This document shows, piece by piece, positions 16,889 through 25,440 of a stretch of DNA of 64,000 nucleotides. The position numbers and the translations under genes were made by a program. Location: positions 186,001 through 250,000 of the forward strand of contig CAWFBJ010000001.1 in the NCBI GenBank assembly GCA_963814055.1, given 5' to 3'. This stretch comes from AWTP1-13 sp963814055 (GTDB lineage: Bacteria > Pseudomonadota > Alphaproteobacteria > Rhizobiales > Hyphomicrobiaceae). How positions within the stretch are numbered: the stretch's first letter is position 1; every line of letters starts with the position of its first letter. The notes under the pieces were generated by a model. The model was not told the DNA's origin and ran no database searches. It saw nothing but the letters and a program-made list of their open reading frames with translations.

Positions 16889-18021
16889 GCGCTGTAGACC
16901 GTCGAGATGCAGTCGGCAGCCAGCCGGCCATCGCTCTCGGGCGGCTCGCCAGTGGCGGCTGCGCGATAGAACGCCTCGATCTCCTGGGGAAAGCCGGTGA
17001 TGAAATCCTCGTCGGGCGCGGTGGGGGCCCAGCCCTGCTTGGTGCCGATTTTCTCGACCACATAGATGTCGCGGAACTGGGCTTCGGACGGGTTGTAGGT
17101 CTGCATCGCCGTGTTGGGATTGATGTTGCACACCGCGCGATGATTGTTGGCCATCACTTCGAGCCAGTTGTGGATGCCGCCCATGACGATCTCGGACGCG
17201 AAGATGTCGGCCACGGTGCCGTCCTCGAACACCACATGGGTCGACGAAAAGTCCTCGACGTCGTGATAGTCGGTGCGCAGGAAACCGCGGTCGGCGAAGC
17301 CTTCGAGCCGGGTCAGAGAATGCATGCGCGCGCTGACGGCTGCCGGACGGATCGGCCGGCCGTTGCGCGCGCGACCTTCGACCCGCTTGAGGTATAGGGC
17401 AGCCGTCAGCGGATGCACACCCTTGCCGATCAGCGCACCGCCGCCGTTCAAACGCCAGAAGCCATAGGCCTTGCTGTGTGAGCCCGAGTGAGCTTCTTCC
17501 CCGTGCATCCATAATACCTGGGCGCCGGTCTTCTCGATGATCTCGCGCTCCTTCTGGATAGCCGGCGCATACACCCAGTTTTCCGCGTACAGGATCATGG
17601 CCTTGGATTTGGCTTCCGCCGCCAGCATGCGATCGATACTCGCAAGCGCACCGTCCAGAGCACTCTGCATGGACGCCCCGGACGCATGGAAATCGGCAGT
17701 GCCATCGCCGAACCATCCCGTCAGCGGTTTCTCGACGATGGCGTGCACGCCGCGCGCGAGCGCAGCCACGGTGATGGCTTCGTGCGCCGCCGGGCTGGCG
17801 CAGACATGGACGACCTGCACCTCGTCCAGCAGAGCCTCGAGGGATGAGAATGTGCGCAAGCCGTGTCGTCCTGCGAAGCGCTGCGCGTTGTCGGCCGTCG
17901 GTGAGAAAACGCCGACTAGATCGACGTCGGTGCCGTAGACGCGCCGGATGCCTTCGTAGTGCAGGTTGGCTGCGAACCCGGACCCTACGATCCCGCCGCG
18001 TACCTTCGGTTTGCTGGTCAT
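16837..18021 (-). CDS. Gfo/Idh/MocA family oxidoreductase
   Basis: A 394-residue NAD(P)-dependent dehydrogenase-like protein. The N-terminal Rossmann motif is GIVGSGFAANLHYEGI, and the family EKP motif (EKPLTGWFG) follows about 90 residues later, where Lys takes part in catalysis. The C-terminal alpha/beta domain contains GGGALIGKGVHPL (the usual GGG..D.G.H motif, with Lys where Asp is usual) and an ETE-like VMGGIHNWLEVM. Convergent with the liv operon; it may act on the same imported compound. The substrate is unknown. Confidence 0.85.
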   Translation of the reverse strand: MTSKPKVRGGIVGSGFAANLHYEGIRRVYGTDVDLVGVFSPTADNAQRFAGRHGLRTFSSLEALLDEVQVVHVCASPAAHEAITVAALARGVHAIVEKPLTGWFGDGTADFHASGASMQSALDGALASIDRMLAAEAKSKAMILYAENWVYAPAIQKEREIIEKTGAQVLWMHGEEAHSGSHSKAYGFWRLNGGGALIGKGVHPLTAALYLKRVEGRARNGRPIRPAAVSARMHSLTRLEGFADRGFLRTDYHDVEDFSSTHVVFEDGTVADIFASEIVMGGIHNWLEVMANNHRAVCNINPNTAMQTYNPSEAQFRDIYVVEKIGTKQGWAPTAPDEDFITGFPQEIEAFYRAAATGEPPESDGRLAADCISTVYSAYLSAERKGAEVAVRAF

Positions 18022-18338
18022 GCCACGTTCCCTGATCGGCTGAGATCACGAGCGCGATGCTAGCGTGCTCGCACGAGCAAAGCCAAATCCCAACACGAGA
18101 TGCGGCCATGACCGCGTTCAAGCCGGCACCCGTGAAAATTGAAGAAAGGCTAGGGCGCGCCGGTTCGGATTGAATTTCCACAAGCCACGCTGTCATCCTC
18201 GGGCTTGACCCGATGATCCATCGCTCGACAAGCGACGGAGCGCGCTGATAGCTGGATGGTCGGGACAAGCCCGACCATGACAAACGAGAGTGCAAGAATT
18301 CAGCAATCGTCAGAAAGGAGCTGGCCGGCGTGCGCGGA
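18022..18338. other. intergenic region with a palindromic element
   Basis: No gene is supported in these 317 bases. The main content is the inverted repeat annotated at 18191-18282. GTGCTCGCACGAGCA at 18065-18079 is a further short palindrome close to the oxidoreductase start and could be an operator. Confidence 0.5.
18191..18282. repeat. REP-like long inverted repeat
   Basis: Two 30-base arms, 18191-18220 and 18253-18282, are reverse complements except for seven positions. Both arms contain a CGGGCTTG(A/T)CCCGA core and end in TGTCAT and TCCA, matching a palindrome type frequent in Rhizobiales intergenic DNA (recalled, not searched). It would fold into one long hairpin with a 32-base loop. 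Confidence 0.7.
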
Positions 18339-18530
18339 CTACCCGCCGTTCTTGGCGCCTTTCTTACCCACCGCTTCCGGGAACACCCACATGGCAACAA
18401 CGGCGAACACGCCGAAGCTGACCACGAACCAGAACAGGTGCCCGTTGCCGACCGAGCGCTCCCAATAGGCAAAGCCCACCGCCACCGCGAGGGCGATTGC
18501 CGACAGGATGGCCTTGACGTCGCTCGGCAT
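18339..18530 (-). CDS. small two-helix membrane protein
   Basis: A 63-residue protein with AGGGGG five bases upstream of its ATG. Two hydrophobic segments (AILSAIALAVAVGFAYW and FWFVVSFGVFAVVAMWVF) are separated by a short polar turn, and the C-terminus is basic (GKKGAKNGG), putting both ends probably in the cytoplasm. It lies 16 bases after the fatty acid hydroxylase gene on the same strand, so it is likely co-transcribed with it. No family recognised. Confidence 0.7.
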   Translation of the reverse strand: MPSDVKAILSAIALAVAVGFAYWERSVGNGHLFWFVVSFGVFAVVAMWVFPEAVGKKGAKNGG

Positions 18531-18546
18531 TGCAGCCCCCTCGAGC

Positions 18547-19317
18547 CTAGTAGTTGCCCAGCGGCTGCGCCGCGGACCTGTCGGGACGCTTGGGCTGGCC
18601 GCGCAGATTCTTCTTCAGGTGATTGTCGTCGTAGCCGTTGAAGATATGCCCGAGCAGCCCACGATTGAGATCCGACGTGCCGAATAGCCAGTCTGCGATC
18701 GGGAACGTCAGGTTCATGTTGGTTTCCATCATCAGCCGCGCGTTGTGATGCGCGGTGTGGTGACGGCGCAGCGTGTTGACGAACGGGCAGTTGCGCACGA
18801 ACCAGTTCTCATCCACGTGGCAGCAGAAGTGCATGAACTCGTAGATCAGATACATGCCCGTGGTCGTGCCCATGAACAGCCAGCCGACGTTGGGCGTGAA
18901 CAGGTTGCCCAGGATGATTCCGCCCGGCATCGACATCAGGATGAACACCACCAGCGCGTAAGGTGGGAACACCGTCACGCGCCAGTCCTTATGGTCGCGG
19001 AACCGCATCTCCTCGTCGGTAAAGAACTGATGGTGGTTGAGCGTGTGGCGCTCGTAGATGGCGCGCAGACCTTTGAACGGCACCGGCCGGTGCATGACGA
19101 AGCGGTGGATGGCCCACTCGAAGATGTTGGTGAACAGGAAGGTGATGGGGATGGTCAGCCATTCCAGCGGCGTCACGTTCTGGATGTGCTGGAGGTAGAT
19201 GTAGAAGGCCGCCGCACCCATGGCGTAGATGATGACGATATGCAGGTAGCCGTCGTACCAGCCCATGATGCGGGAGCGGTACTCCTGGCGGAATGCCTTC
19301 TGCCGTTCGGTGACCAT
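18547..19317 (-). CDS. fatty acid hydroxylase / sterol desaturase superfamily protein
   Basis: A 256-residue di-iron membrane oxygenase. The histidine boxes that hold the two irons are visible: HRFVMH (71-76), HTLNHH (91-96), His163/His167 in EFMHFCCH, and HHTAHH (186-191). Four to five membrane helices surround them (for example DGYLHIVIIYAMGAAAFYIY and YALVVFILMSMPGGIILGN). Family members hydroxylate or desaturate lipid-like substrates. Upstream lies a copy of the CTGATATATCAG palindrome, tying the gene to the neighbouring GntR regulon. Confidence 0.85.
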   Translation of the reverse strand: MVTERQKAFRQEYRSRIMGWYDGYLHIVIIYAMGAAAFYIYLQHIQNVTPLEWLTIPITFLFTNIFEWAIHRFVMHRPVPFKGLRAIYERHTLNHHQFFTDEEMRFRDHKDWRVTVFPPYALVVFILMSMPGGIILGNLFTPNVGWLFMGTTTGMYLIYEFMHFCCHVDENWFVRNCPFVNTLRRHHTAHHNARLMMETNMNLTFPIADWLFGTSDLNRGLLGHIFNGYDDNHLKKNLRGQPKRPDRSAAQPLGNY

Positions 19318-19402
19318 GGCGACCGACCTCTCTCACGCTTTCGCGCACCCCTCGCGCACGCACTTGCCCGTCCGGCCTGGAACAACATAGCACGCGCAAT
19401 AT

Positions 19403-19414
19403 CTGATATATCAG
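19403..19414. promoter_or_regulatory. palindromic operator, site 1 (CTGATATATCAG)
   Basis: A perfect 12-base palindrome, 86 bases upstream of the fatty acid hydroxylase start. Near-identical sites lie at 24138, 24639 and 26379, each just ahead of another transcription unit. The AT-rich core stands out in this GC-rich genome. Probably bound by the GntR-family regulator at 24686-25414. Confidence 0.7.
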
Positions 19415-19459
19415 AGATACACTACTCGCCGTCCCCCCGTCAATGTGTTGCCTCCCCGG

Positions 19460-20167
19460 TCATGCGTGGCCTTTCACGACTCTGGCGACGCGGGGGTCGG
19501 TTTCCACACCCGCGGGGGTGCCCGCATAGACGATCTCGCCACGCTCGATAACGTAGAGCCGGTCGGCAAAATCTGGCACATGATGCAGGTTGGACTCCGC
19601 GATCAGCACCGCGTGGCCCATCTGCCGGATCGAGGCGATGCCGTCGACAATGGACGGCACGATGGCCGGCGACAGGCCCTCGGTCGGCTCATCGAGCAGC
19701 AACAGTTTGGGATCGAGCGCCAGCGCACGGGCAATGGACACCATCTTGCGCTCGCCACCGGAAAGCTGCTGTCCGCCGCGCGCGCGGTAGCGCTCGAGCT
19801 TGGGAAACACCCGGTAGGCCAGCGCCTCACGTTCTGCAGCTGAACGATCGCTCTCGCGCGTCCAGGTCGGGAGCAGAATGTTTTCCGCGACGCTGAGGTC
19901 GCCGAACACTTCGCTTTCCTCCGGGGCAAATCCCACGCCCAGCCGGGCAATCGCGAAAGGCCGCAGCCCCACGATGCTGCGGCCCTCCAGGCTGATTGCG
20001 CCGGAAACCGGCTTGCGCTGCCCCATGATGGTGCGGAACGTCGTCGACTTGCCCGCGCCGTTGCGCCCGACGAGACATACGAGTTCGCCTGCCGATACAT
20101 CGATCGACACGCCGCGCAGGATGTGGCTGCCGTCGATATCGACCACGAGATTCTGTACGCTCAGCAT
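19460..20167 (-). CDS. livF: branched-chain-type ABC transporter ATP-binding protein (LivF-like)
   Basis: A 235-residue ATPase, last gene of the second importer operon. Walker A GRNGAGKST, signature LSGGERKMVSIARAL and Walker B LLLLDEPTEGL are canonical. It lies directly after livG (1-base spacing). The operon order from the promoter is binding protein, livH, livM, livG, livF. Confidence 0.9.
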   Translation of the reverse strand: MLSVQNLVVDIDGSHILRGVSIDVSAGELVCLVGRNGAGKSTTFRTIMGQRKPVSGAISLEGRSIVGLRPFAIARLGVGFAPEESEVFGDLSVAENILLPTWTRESDRSAAEREALAYRVFPKLERYRARGGQQLSGGERKMVSIARALALDPKLLLLDEPTEGLSPAIVPSIVDGIASIRQMGHAVLIAESNLHHVPDFADRLYVIERGEIVYAGTPAGVETDPRVARVVKGHA

Positions 20168-20932
20168 CTAGTGTCCCCGCCGCTTGCCCACCACGGTCTC
20201 GATGATGACCGGATCGGCGAAGAAGGGCTCCGGCGGCAGGTCCGCCAGCACCTTTCCTTCCGACAGCGCGATGATGCGGTGAGAGTAGGCGGCCACCAGA
20301 TCCATGTCGTGCTCGACCAGGATGATGGCCTTGACGCCAGCCGTCTTGGCGGCGCCGATCAGCGTTTGCATCAGCCCATGCTTTTCGGCCGTCGACACGC
20401 CCGATGTGGGCTCGTCGAGCAGTATCACCTCGGGGTTCAGCGCAAAGGCGGATGCCACGTCCAGCAGCTTCTTCTCGCCTTGCGAAAGCAGGCGCGAAGG
20501 GTTGTCCAGCCGGCGCTCCAGCCCGAAGACGCGGGCAATTTCCGCGACGCGGGCACTGACGGCTGCATCGGCGGACACGGCGGAGAACAGCCGCCATTGC
20601 TTGGCCTGCTGCGAGACCACGGCAGCAGCGATCGTCTCCGCCACGGTGAGTTGTGGAAAAATCTGTACGAGCTGGAACGTCCGCGCCATGCCGCGCTTGG
20701 CCAGCACGACCGGGCCGACACCGGTAATGTTTGCACCCTTGAAAAATACCTCGCCCTTGCTCGGCACCAGCAGCCCGGTCAGCACGTTGACGAGCGTCGT
20801 CTTACCGGCGCCGTTCGGTCCCACGACCGAGACGAACTCGCCATCGCGCACGGCGACTGAAACATCGTCCAGCGCGCAAAACACACCGTAGTGCTTGGAG
20901 ACGCCCTTGGTTTCGATCAGCGGCGCGGTCAT
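20168..20932 (-). CDS. livG: branched-chain-type ABC transporter ATP-binding protein (LivG-like)
   Basis: A 254-residue ATPase. Walker A is GPNGAGKTT and Walker B VILLDEPTSGV; the C-loop reads LLSQGEKKLLDVASAF instead of LSGGQ, a variant typical of one Liv clade. Q-loop in ARTFQLVQIFPQ and H-loop in LVEHDMD are present. It overlaps livM by four bases (ATGA). Confidence 0.9.
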   Translation of the reverse strand: MTAPLIETKGVSKHYGVFCALDDVSVAVRDGEFVSVVGPNGAGKTTLVNVLTGLLVPSKGEVFFKGANITGVGPVVLAKRGMARTFQLVQIFPQLTVAETIAAAVVSQQAKQWRLFSAVSADAAVSARVAEIARVFGLERRLDNPSRLLSQGEKKLLDVASAFALNPEVILLDEPTSGVSTAEKHGLMQTLIGAAKTAGVKAIILVEHDMDLVAAYSHRIIALSEGKVLADLPPEPFFADPVIIETVVGKRRGH

Positions 20933-21909
20933 GCGGCCGCCTCCCGCTTGCGCCGACTGAACAACCCCGCAAAATCACTTGCAATGCCGGCCAGGCCGCG
21001 CGGGAAAAAGATCACCATCGCCGCCAGAATTGCGCCCAGCACAAAACGCCAGTACTGCGTGATCGATTGCAGCTGGTCTTGCAGCAGCGTCAGCGCCAGG
21101 GCGCCAACGATCGGGCCAAGAAAGCTCGAAAACCCTCCCAGCACCGTCATGAAGACGAGATGCCCCGAATGGGTCCAGTGCACCAGTTCAGGATCGGCGA
21201 CACCGATGCGGAAGCCGAGGATGGCACCCCCGATCGCACCGAAGACCGCAGAGATCACGAATGCCGCCAACCGGAACAGCCGCACCCGCACGCCCAGGTA
21301 TTCCGCCTTCTGCGCGTTGTCACGCAACGAGCGCAAATGCAGGCCGAACGGCGAATGCACGATGCGCCACATGAGAATACCGGCCAGCACCAGCAACGCC
21401 AGGCAGTAGTAATAGAAGGGGCCCGCCAGCAGCTCGATTTTGTTGTACGCCTCGAATTCCAGCCCCATGATTTTCATGCGCGGCACGCGCATGCCGCTGT
21501 CGCCGCCGGTGAGGTGGTAGAACTTGAACAGGAACGAGTGCATCAGCATGCCGAATGCCAGCGTCAACATGCCGAAGAAGATGCCGGTGTAGCGCACGCA
21601 CAGGAGGCCGACCGGCACCGCCACCACAACCGCGCCGAGGCCAACACCCAGTAGAACGATCTCGAAGTGCCGGACGCCGAGTACACCGGCGAGCACTGCC
21701 GCCCCATACGCACCGAGCGCCAGAAACATGGCATGACCAAAGGACAGCAGACCCGTGTAGCCGAACAGCAGATTGAATCCGAGCAAGGCGATGGCATAGG
21801 CAAAGAACGGGATCAGCAGGTTGGCGTAGAACGGCGGCGCCAGCGCCGGCACCGCGCCGAGCGCCACGACCCCCGCGGCAACCAGAATGAGCGTCGTTGC
21901 GCGCATCAC
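20929..21909 (-). CDS. livM: branched-chain-type ABC transporter permease (LivM-like)
   Basis: A 326-residue permease with about nine hydrophobic helices. GYTGLLSFGHAMFLALGAYGAA and the coupling loop LRDNAQKAEYLGVRVRLFRL are family features. The N-terminal helix starts directly after MMRATT. Overlaps livH by four bases, showing translational coupling. Confidence 0.9.
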   Translation of the reverse strand: MMRATTLILVAAGVVALGAVPALAPPFYANLLIPFFAYAIALLGFNLLFGYTGLLSFGHAMFLALGAYGAAVLAGVLGVRHFEIVLLGVGLGAVVVAVPVGLLCVRYTGIFFGMLTLAFGMLMHSFLFKFYHLTGGDSGMRVPRMKIMGLEFEAYNKIELLAGPFYYYCLALLVLAGILMWRIVHSPFGLHLRSLRDNAQKAEYLGVRVRLFRLAAFVISAVFGAIGGAILGFRIGVADPELVHWTHSGHLVFMTVLGGFSSFLGPIVGALALTLLQDQLQSITQYWRFVLGAILAAMVIFFPRGLAGIASDFAGLFSRRKREAAA

Positions 21910-22787
21910 GTGGCCGGCTTTCCGAGCAGCCCCGAGGGCCTGAACAGGAGCACAGCGATCACGATCAGATAAATGGCCAGAATCTCGAACTCGGGGTAGA
22001 TGACGAGCGACACCGCGCGGATCAAGCCCACCAGCAATGCCCCAATCAGCGCACCGGTCATGGACCCAAGTCCGCCGATCACCACCACGGCAAAGGCCTC
22101 GATAACGAATTCGATGGCCATGTCGAGGGAAGCCGCCGAGGTCGGCACCACGAGTGCCCCGCCGATCGTGCCGAGCAGCGTGCCGAGCGTAAACACCACG
22201 GAATAGACGCTACGCACGTTCACGCCCAGTGCCTCCGCCATGGTGCGGTTCTCGGCCGTCGCGCGCAGCAGGCGTCCATAGTTGGTGCGCTGCAGGAATA
22301 ACCCGATCAGCAACGCCGCACCGATCGCAGCCGCAATGACGAGCAGATTGTACACGGGCACATTGAGATCGCCCCAGCTGACCCTCCCGTAGACCATCAA
22401 CACGTTGTTGAGCGATTGCGGGTTCGCCCCCCAGATGAAGCGCAGGATGTCCTGAAACATCAGCACCAACGCAAACGTCAGAAGCAACTGGAAGCTCTCG
22501 TCGCGGTCGTAGACTTTGCGTAGAAGAAGCTCGATCGGCGGCCCGACCACGGCCATCGATCCTCCCGCAACGATCAGGATCGGCAGCAGCATCCACGCCG
22601 GCAGGCCGGCATTCAGCGCCAGATTGACCAGCGTGATGCCAAAATAGGCCCCCAGCGCATAAAACGAGCCGCAGGCCAGATTGACGATTTTCTGCACGCC
22701 GAAGACGAGCTGCAGCCCGGCGGCAACGAGGAACAGGACGGCGGCATGAAAGACGCCGCCGAGAAGAACATTGGCGAAGCCGGACAT
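21906..22787 (-). CDS. livH: branched-chain-type ABC transporter permease (LivH-like)
   Basis: A 293-residue permease. FHAAVLFLVAAGLQLVFGVQKIVNLA at the N-terminus and the coupling loop RATAENRTMAEALGVNVRSVYS are typical. GGLGSMTGALIGALLVGL is the conserved C-terminal pair of helices. It lies 16 bases after the binding-protein gene. Confidence 0.9.
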   Translation of the reverse strand: MSGFANVLLGGVFHAAVLFLVAAGLQLVFGVQKIVNLACGSFYALGAYFGITLVNLALNAGLPAWMLLPILIVAGGSMAVVGPPIELLLRKVYDRDESFQLLLTFALVLMFQDILRFIWGANPQSLNNVLMVYGRVSWGDLNVPVYNLLVIAAAIGAALLIGLFLQRTNYGRLLRATAENRTMAEALGVNVRSVYSVVFTLGTLLGTIGGALVVPTSAASLDMAIEFVIEAFAVVVIGGLGSMTGALIGALLVGLIRAVSLVIYPEFEILAIYLIVIAVLLFRPSGLLGKPAT

Positions 22788-22803
22788 CGTTGTTGTGCCG
22801 GAC

Positions 22804-24090
22804 CTACACCTTGAACTGCGCGGTCTTCAGCCATTCCCAGAAGTCGGCGCCGGCCGGCTTCTGCAGGTCGGCCGAGTACATGGTCTCAATTCTGGAGTTG
22901 TCGAGCGTGACGAAGTCGTAGCTGTTCTTGTGACTGGTGAAGCCCTGCACAAAAGTCTGGTCGGCGATGTGATCCTTGCGCCAGGACCCCTTGCCGCCGA
23001 GACTCTCGACGGAGAGGCCGCCTTCCATGGCGGCGACCACGTCAGCGGTGCCAGGCCATTGGCCACCTTTGGCCTTGGCGGCCCGCTCCACCGCCTCCTT
23101 GTAGGAGGCGATGGCGAAATAGGCGCGATCGGCTTCCCAGTTCGGATAGTCCTTGTGCTTGTCGGCGTACCAGGCAACGAACTCCTTGGCCATCGGCGAG
23201 CCGTTGGGATTGTCGAAGTAGAGCGTGTTGTGGCCGAACAACATGCCCTCTGGCGTGAAATCCTTCTTCATCAGCGTGTGCTGGAAGCCGGCCGCGGGAA
23301 ACACCAGCTTGACGCCCTTGGTGAGCTCGGCCGCCGACGCCTGCTTCATGAAGATGGGCAGGTCGGCAAACAGCAGCGAGGAGAAAATCAGGTCGGGTTT
23401 GGCGGCCTTGAGCGCGGCGACGTTGCTCGTCAGCTCCATGGTGCCGACTTTGGGCCACTGCTCGGTGACCACCTCGTGCTCGATATTGAAACGCTTCAGC
23501 AGCGCGACGAACGCGGCCATGTTGTTGCGGCCGTAGGAGTAGTCGGGGTTGATGCCGGCGACGCGCTTGAACTGGCCTTTCCAGTGCTTGATGGCCAGCA
23601 GCGAGGACATCACCGCCTCGCATTCGTTGTCGGTGCTGCGGAACAGGAACTTGGGATTGGGCAGCTTCTCCACGACACCGTCCTGTGTCGTGCCGTCCCA
23701 GAAGATGGTCAGCGCGCGCGCCTCCTCCACCACCGGACCCAGAGCGAGTGCGACGCCCGTCGAGATGATGCCCTGCACGCAGTCGACCTTGTCCTGCTGC
23801 ACGAGCTTCTGGAAGCGCTCGATGGTGTCCTTGGGCGAGGTCTCCTCCTCGACCACGAGCTGGATCTTGCGCCCCGCGATGCCGCCCTGCGCATTGAAAC
23901 GCTCAACCGCCCACTCCGTGGCGCGCAGACCGCTGATGCCGGGGCTCGCGGCAATGCCGGTGCGAGGTGCGAGAATGCCGATTTTGACCGGCCCCGCCTG
24001 GGCAATGGCCGGCACGAACACGCTAGGTGACGTGGCAGCCGCACTCGTGGCGGCAATCGATTTCAAGACGCTGCGGCGTGAAAGTTTCAT
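22804..24090 (-). CDS. branched-chain-type ABC transporter substrate-binding protein
   Basis: A 428-residue periplasmic protein and first gene of the second importer operon. The N-terminus carries a twin-arginine-like signal (SRRSVLKSIAA) cut near PAIAQA. The binding fold opens VKIGILAPRTGIAASPG; the ligand site region is QGIISTGVALALGPVVEE. A copy of the regulatory palindrome lies 48 bases upstream of the start. Ligand unknown; the neighbouring fatty acid hydroxylase and PanB-like enzyme suggest a branched or lipid-like acid. Confidence 0.9.
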   Translation of the reverse strand: MKLSRRSVLKSIAATSAAATSPSVFVPAIAQAGPVKIGILAPRTGIAASPGISGLRATEWAVERFNAQGGIAGRKIQLVVEEETSPKDTIERFQKLVQQDKVDCVQGIISTGVALALGPVVEEARALTIFWDGTTQDGVVEKLPNPKFLFRSTDNECEAVMSSLLAIKHWKGQFKRVAGINPDYSYGRNNMAAFVALLKRFNIEHEVVTEQWPKVGTMELTSNVAALKAAKPDLIFSSLLFADLPIFMKQASAAELTKGVKLVFPAAGFQHTLMKKDFTPEGMLFGHNTLYFDNPNGSPMAKEFVAWYADKHKDYPNWEADRAYFAIASYKEAVERAAKAKGGQWPGTADVVAAMEGGLSVESLGGKGSWRKDHIADQTFVQGFTSHKNSYDFVTLDNSRIETMYSADLQKPAGADFWEWLKTAQFKV

Positions 24091-24137
24091 GGCGCTTCCC
24101 CTGGTTGGCTGCGTGGCCGCTTGCCGGCTCTGGTGCG

Positions 24138-24149
24138 CAGATATATCAG
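24138..24149. promoter_or_regulatory. palindromic operator, site 2 (CAGATATATCAG)
   Basis: Differs by one base from the perfect site at 19403. It lies 48 bases upstream of the binding-protein start, where it could overlap the promoter of the liv operon. Confidence 0.65.
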
Positions 24150-24250
24150 TAGCATGTCAGGCTGTCATCACGGGACGCCATTCTGGCCGCGGAGTGCCGC
24201 CTGCGCGACCCGCGCGGGGCATCTCGGCTGGCCGCGGGCCCCGAGCCAAG

Positions 24251-24559
24251 TCACGTCCTGCCTTCGATCTCCCTTACTGCGGTGTCGACTTCGGCACCGG
24301 TCAACGTCCAATCGTTGTCCATGTCGGCAACGATCTTTTTCATGAAAGCTTCCGAAAGCCTGATGGCCCGGTCCTTGTCGCCCAGGTGGTCGTAGAGGAT
24401 GGCCAAGGCCAATTGGTGCGGGCTCGTGCCTTCATAGGTCCACTCGAAGCCCCAATTGGTGAAGCGCTGCACCTCGTAGTGCTCCGGCAGCGGACGGCCA
24501 TCGACGGTGACGACGAGCCCATCGATGCTGCGCTTGCCCTCGTAGGTTTTCCCGCCCAT
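24251..24559 (-). CDS. DUF6166 family protein
   Basis: A 102-residue protein. The ATG at 24559 has GGGAGGCGG upstream; the frame extends further 5' without support. The sequence GKRSIDGLVVTVDGRPL, then FTNWGFEWTYEGTSPHQLALAIL and the helix LGDKDRAIRLSEAFMKKIV fit DUF6166, small proteins of unknown role. It is transcribed separately from the liv operon and has its own copy of the palindrome 80 bases upstream. Confidence 0.7.
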   Translation of the reverse strand: MGGKTYEGKRSIDGLVVTVDGRPLPEHYEVQRFTNWGFEWTYEGTSPHQLALAILYDHLGDKDRAIRLSEAFMKKIVADMDNDWTLTGAEVDTAVREIEGRT

Positions 24560-24638
24560 TCCGCCTCCCACCCCGGTTCGTCGATAAATGCTGGCGGACT
24601 CAACCAGGGCGCGAAGCCCCTCGTCTCGACCTTTGCCT

Positions 24639-24650
24639 TGATATATCACG
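24639..24650. promoter_or_regulatory. palindromic operator, site 3 (TTGATATATCAC)
   Basis: The central ten bases TGATATATCA (24640-24649) are a perfect palindrome. The following bases GGATATGCTAT resemble those after site 4 (GCGTATGCTAG), so the conserved unit is longer than the palindrome. Upstream of the DUF6166 gene. Confidence 0.65.
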
Positions 24651-24685
24651 GATATGCTATCGAGGATCGTCAGGTCTGTAAATCG

Positions 24686-25414
24686 CTATGCGCCCGCTCC
24701 ACGCGCCCGGCCGGCGGCCCGCTCCGGGCGCGCCTCCGCCCCGACCGTTGCCCGAATGAAGTTCTCGACGTAGTCGATCAGCTTGTCGCTTGCCGCCATG
24801 GCACGGTCGGGCTTCCCCCTGGCGATGGCCCGGGCTTCGTCGGCATGGAGGCGCGCCATCTTCGGCAGATCGGCCGCCTGCTTGTAGTGCAGATACCAGA
24901 AACGCCGCGAATGGCCGTTGAGGAAACGCATGATGCGGGCTGCGTACTCGTTGCACGCGGCCTCCACCAGCAGCGTGTTCAGCTCGCGATCCAGACGCAG
25001 GAAGGCGATGTCGTCTTTGGATTCGGCGGCCGCTTCCATCCCGTCCGCAATCGCCTGAAACCGGGCCCGCTCGGCGACCGAGGCCCGCTCGGCGCTCACC
25101 CGCGCCAGCAACCGTTCGATCTCGCGGCGCACCTCCAGAACCAGAAGCTGCTTCCTGGGATCTGTTTCGGTGACCAGGATCGCCTTGCGCGGCAGCACCA
25201 GCACCAGCCCCTCGCGCGCGAGCCGCTGCAACGCTTCGCGGATGGGCGTACGGCCGATGCCGAGTTCGAGCGACAACGCCTGCTCCGACAGGATCGCGCC
25301 GGGCGCCAGCTTCAGCGTGACGATCATTTCCTCCAGGCGCAAATAGGCCTGCTCGGTCAGCGTCTCCGCCCTGGCCTGCTCCCCGTTCCCGTCGGTCTTG
25401 CTCGCGCGCGCCAT
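24686..25414 (-). CDS. GntR family transcriptional regulator, FCD subfamily
   Basis: A 242-residue DNA-binding regulator. The winged helix-turn-helix spans about residues 18-85 (LTEQAYLRLEEMIVTLKLAP, then ELGIGRTPIREALQRLAREGLV). The all-helical FCD effector domain follows, with the DRELN and RLHADEARAI segments; the usual DxxFH has Asn instead of His, so metal or acid binding may differ. It is 26 bases downstream of the panB-like gene on the same strand, so probably one operon under site 4. FCD regulators often sense organic acids, and it is the best candidate to bind the four palindromes nearby. Confidence 0.9.
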   Translation of the reverse strand: MARASKTDGNGEQARAETLTEQAYLRLEEMIVTLKLAPGAILSEQALSLELGIGRTPIREALQRLAREGLVLVLPRKAILVTETDPRKQLLVLEVRREIERLLARVSAERASVAERARFQAIADGMEAAAESKDDIAFLRLDRELNTLLVEAACNEYAARIMRFLNGHSRRFWYLHYKQAADLPKMARLHADEARAIARGKPDRAMAASDKLIDYVENFIRATVGAEARPERAAGRARGAGA

Positions 25415-25440
25415 CACCGCAGCCGGATTATCCTGTTCAT

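Noticed and set aside
18065..18079. Short palindrome GTGCTCGCACGAGCA as an operator
   Set aside because: Single occurrence, GC-rich and imperfect; not enough to call it a regulatory site.
16151..18472. 773-residue minus-strand frame across livM and the oxidoreductase
   Set aside because: It is antisense to livM and out of frame with the oxidoreductase, with Arg/Ser-rich low-complexity protein. Typical antisense frame in GC-rich DNA.
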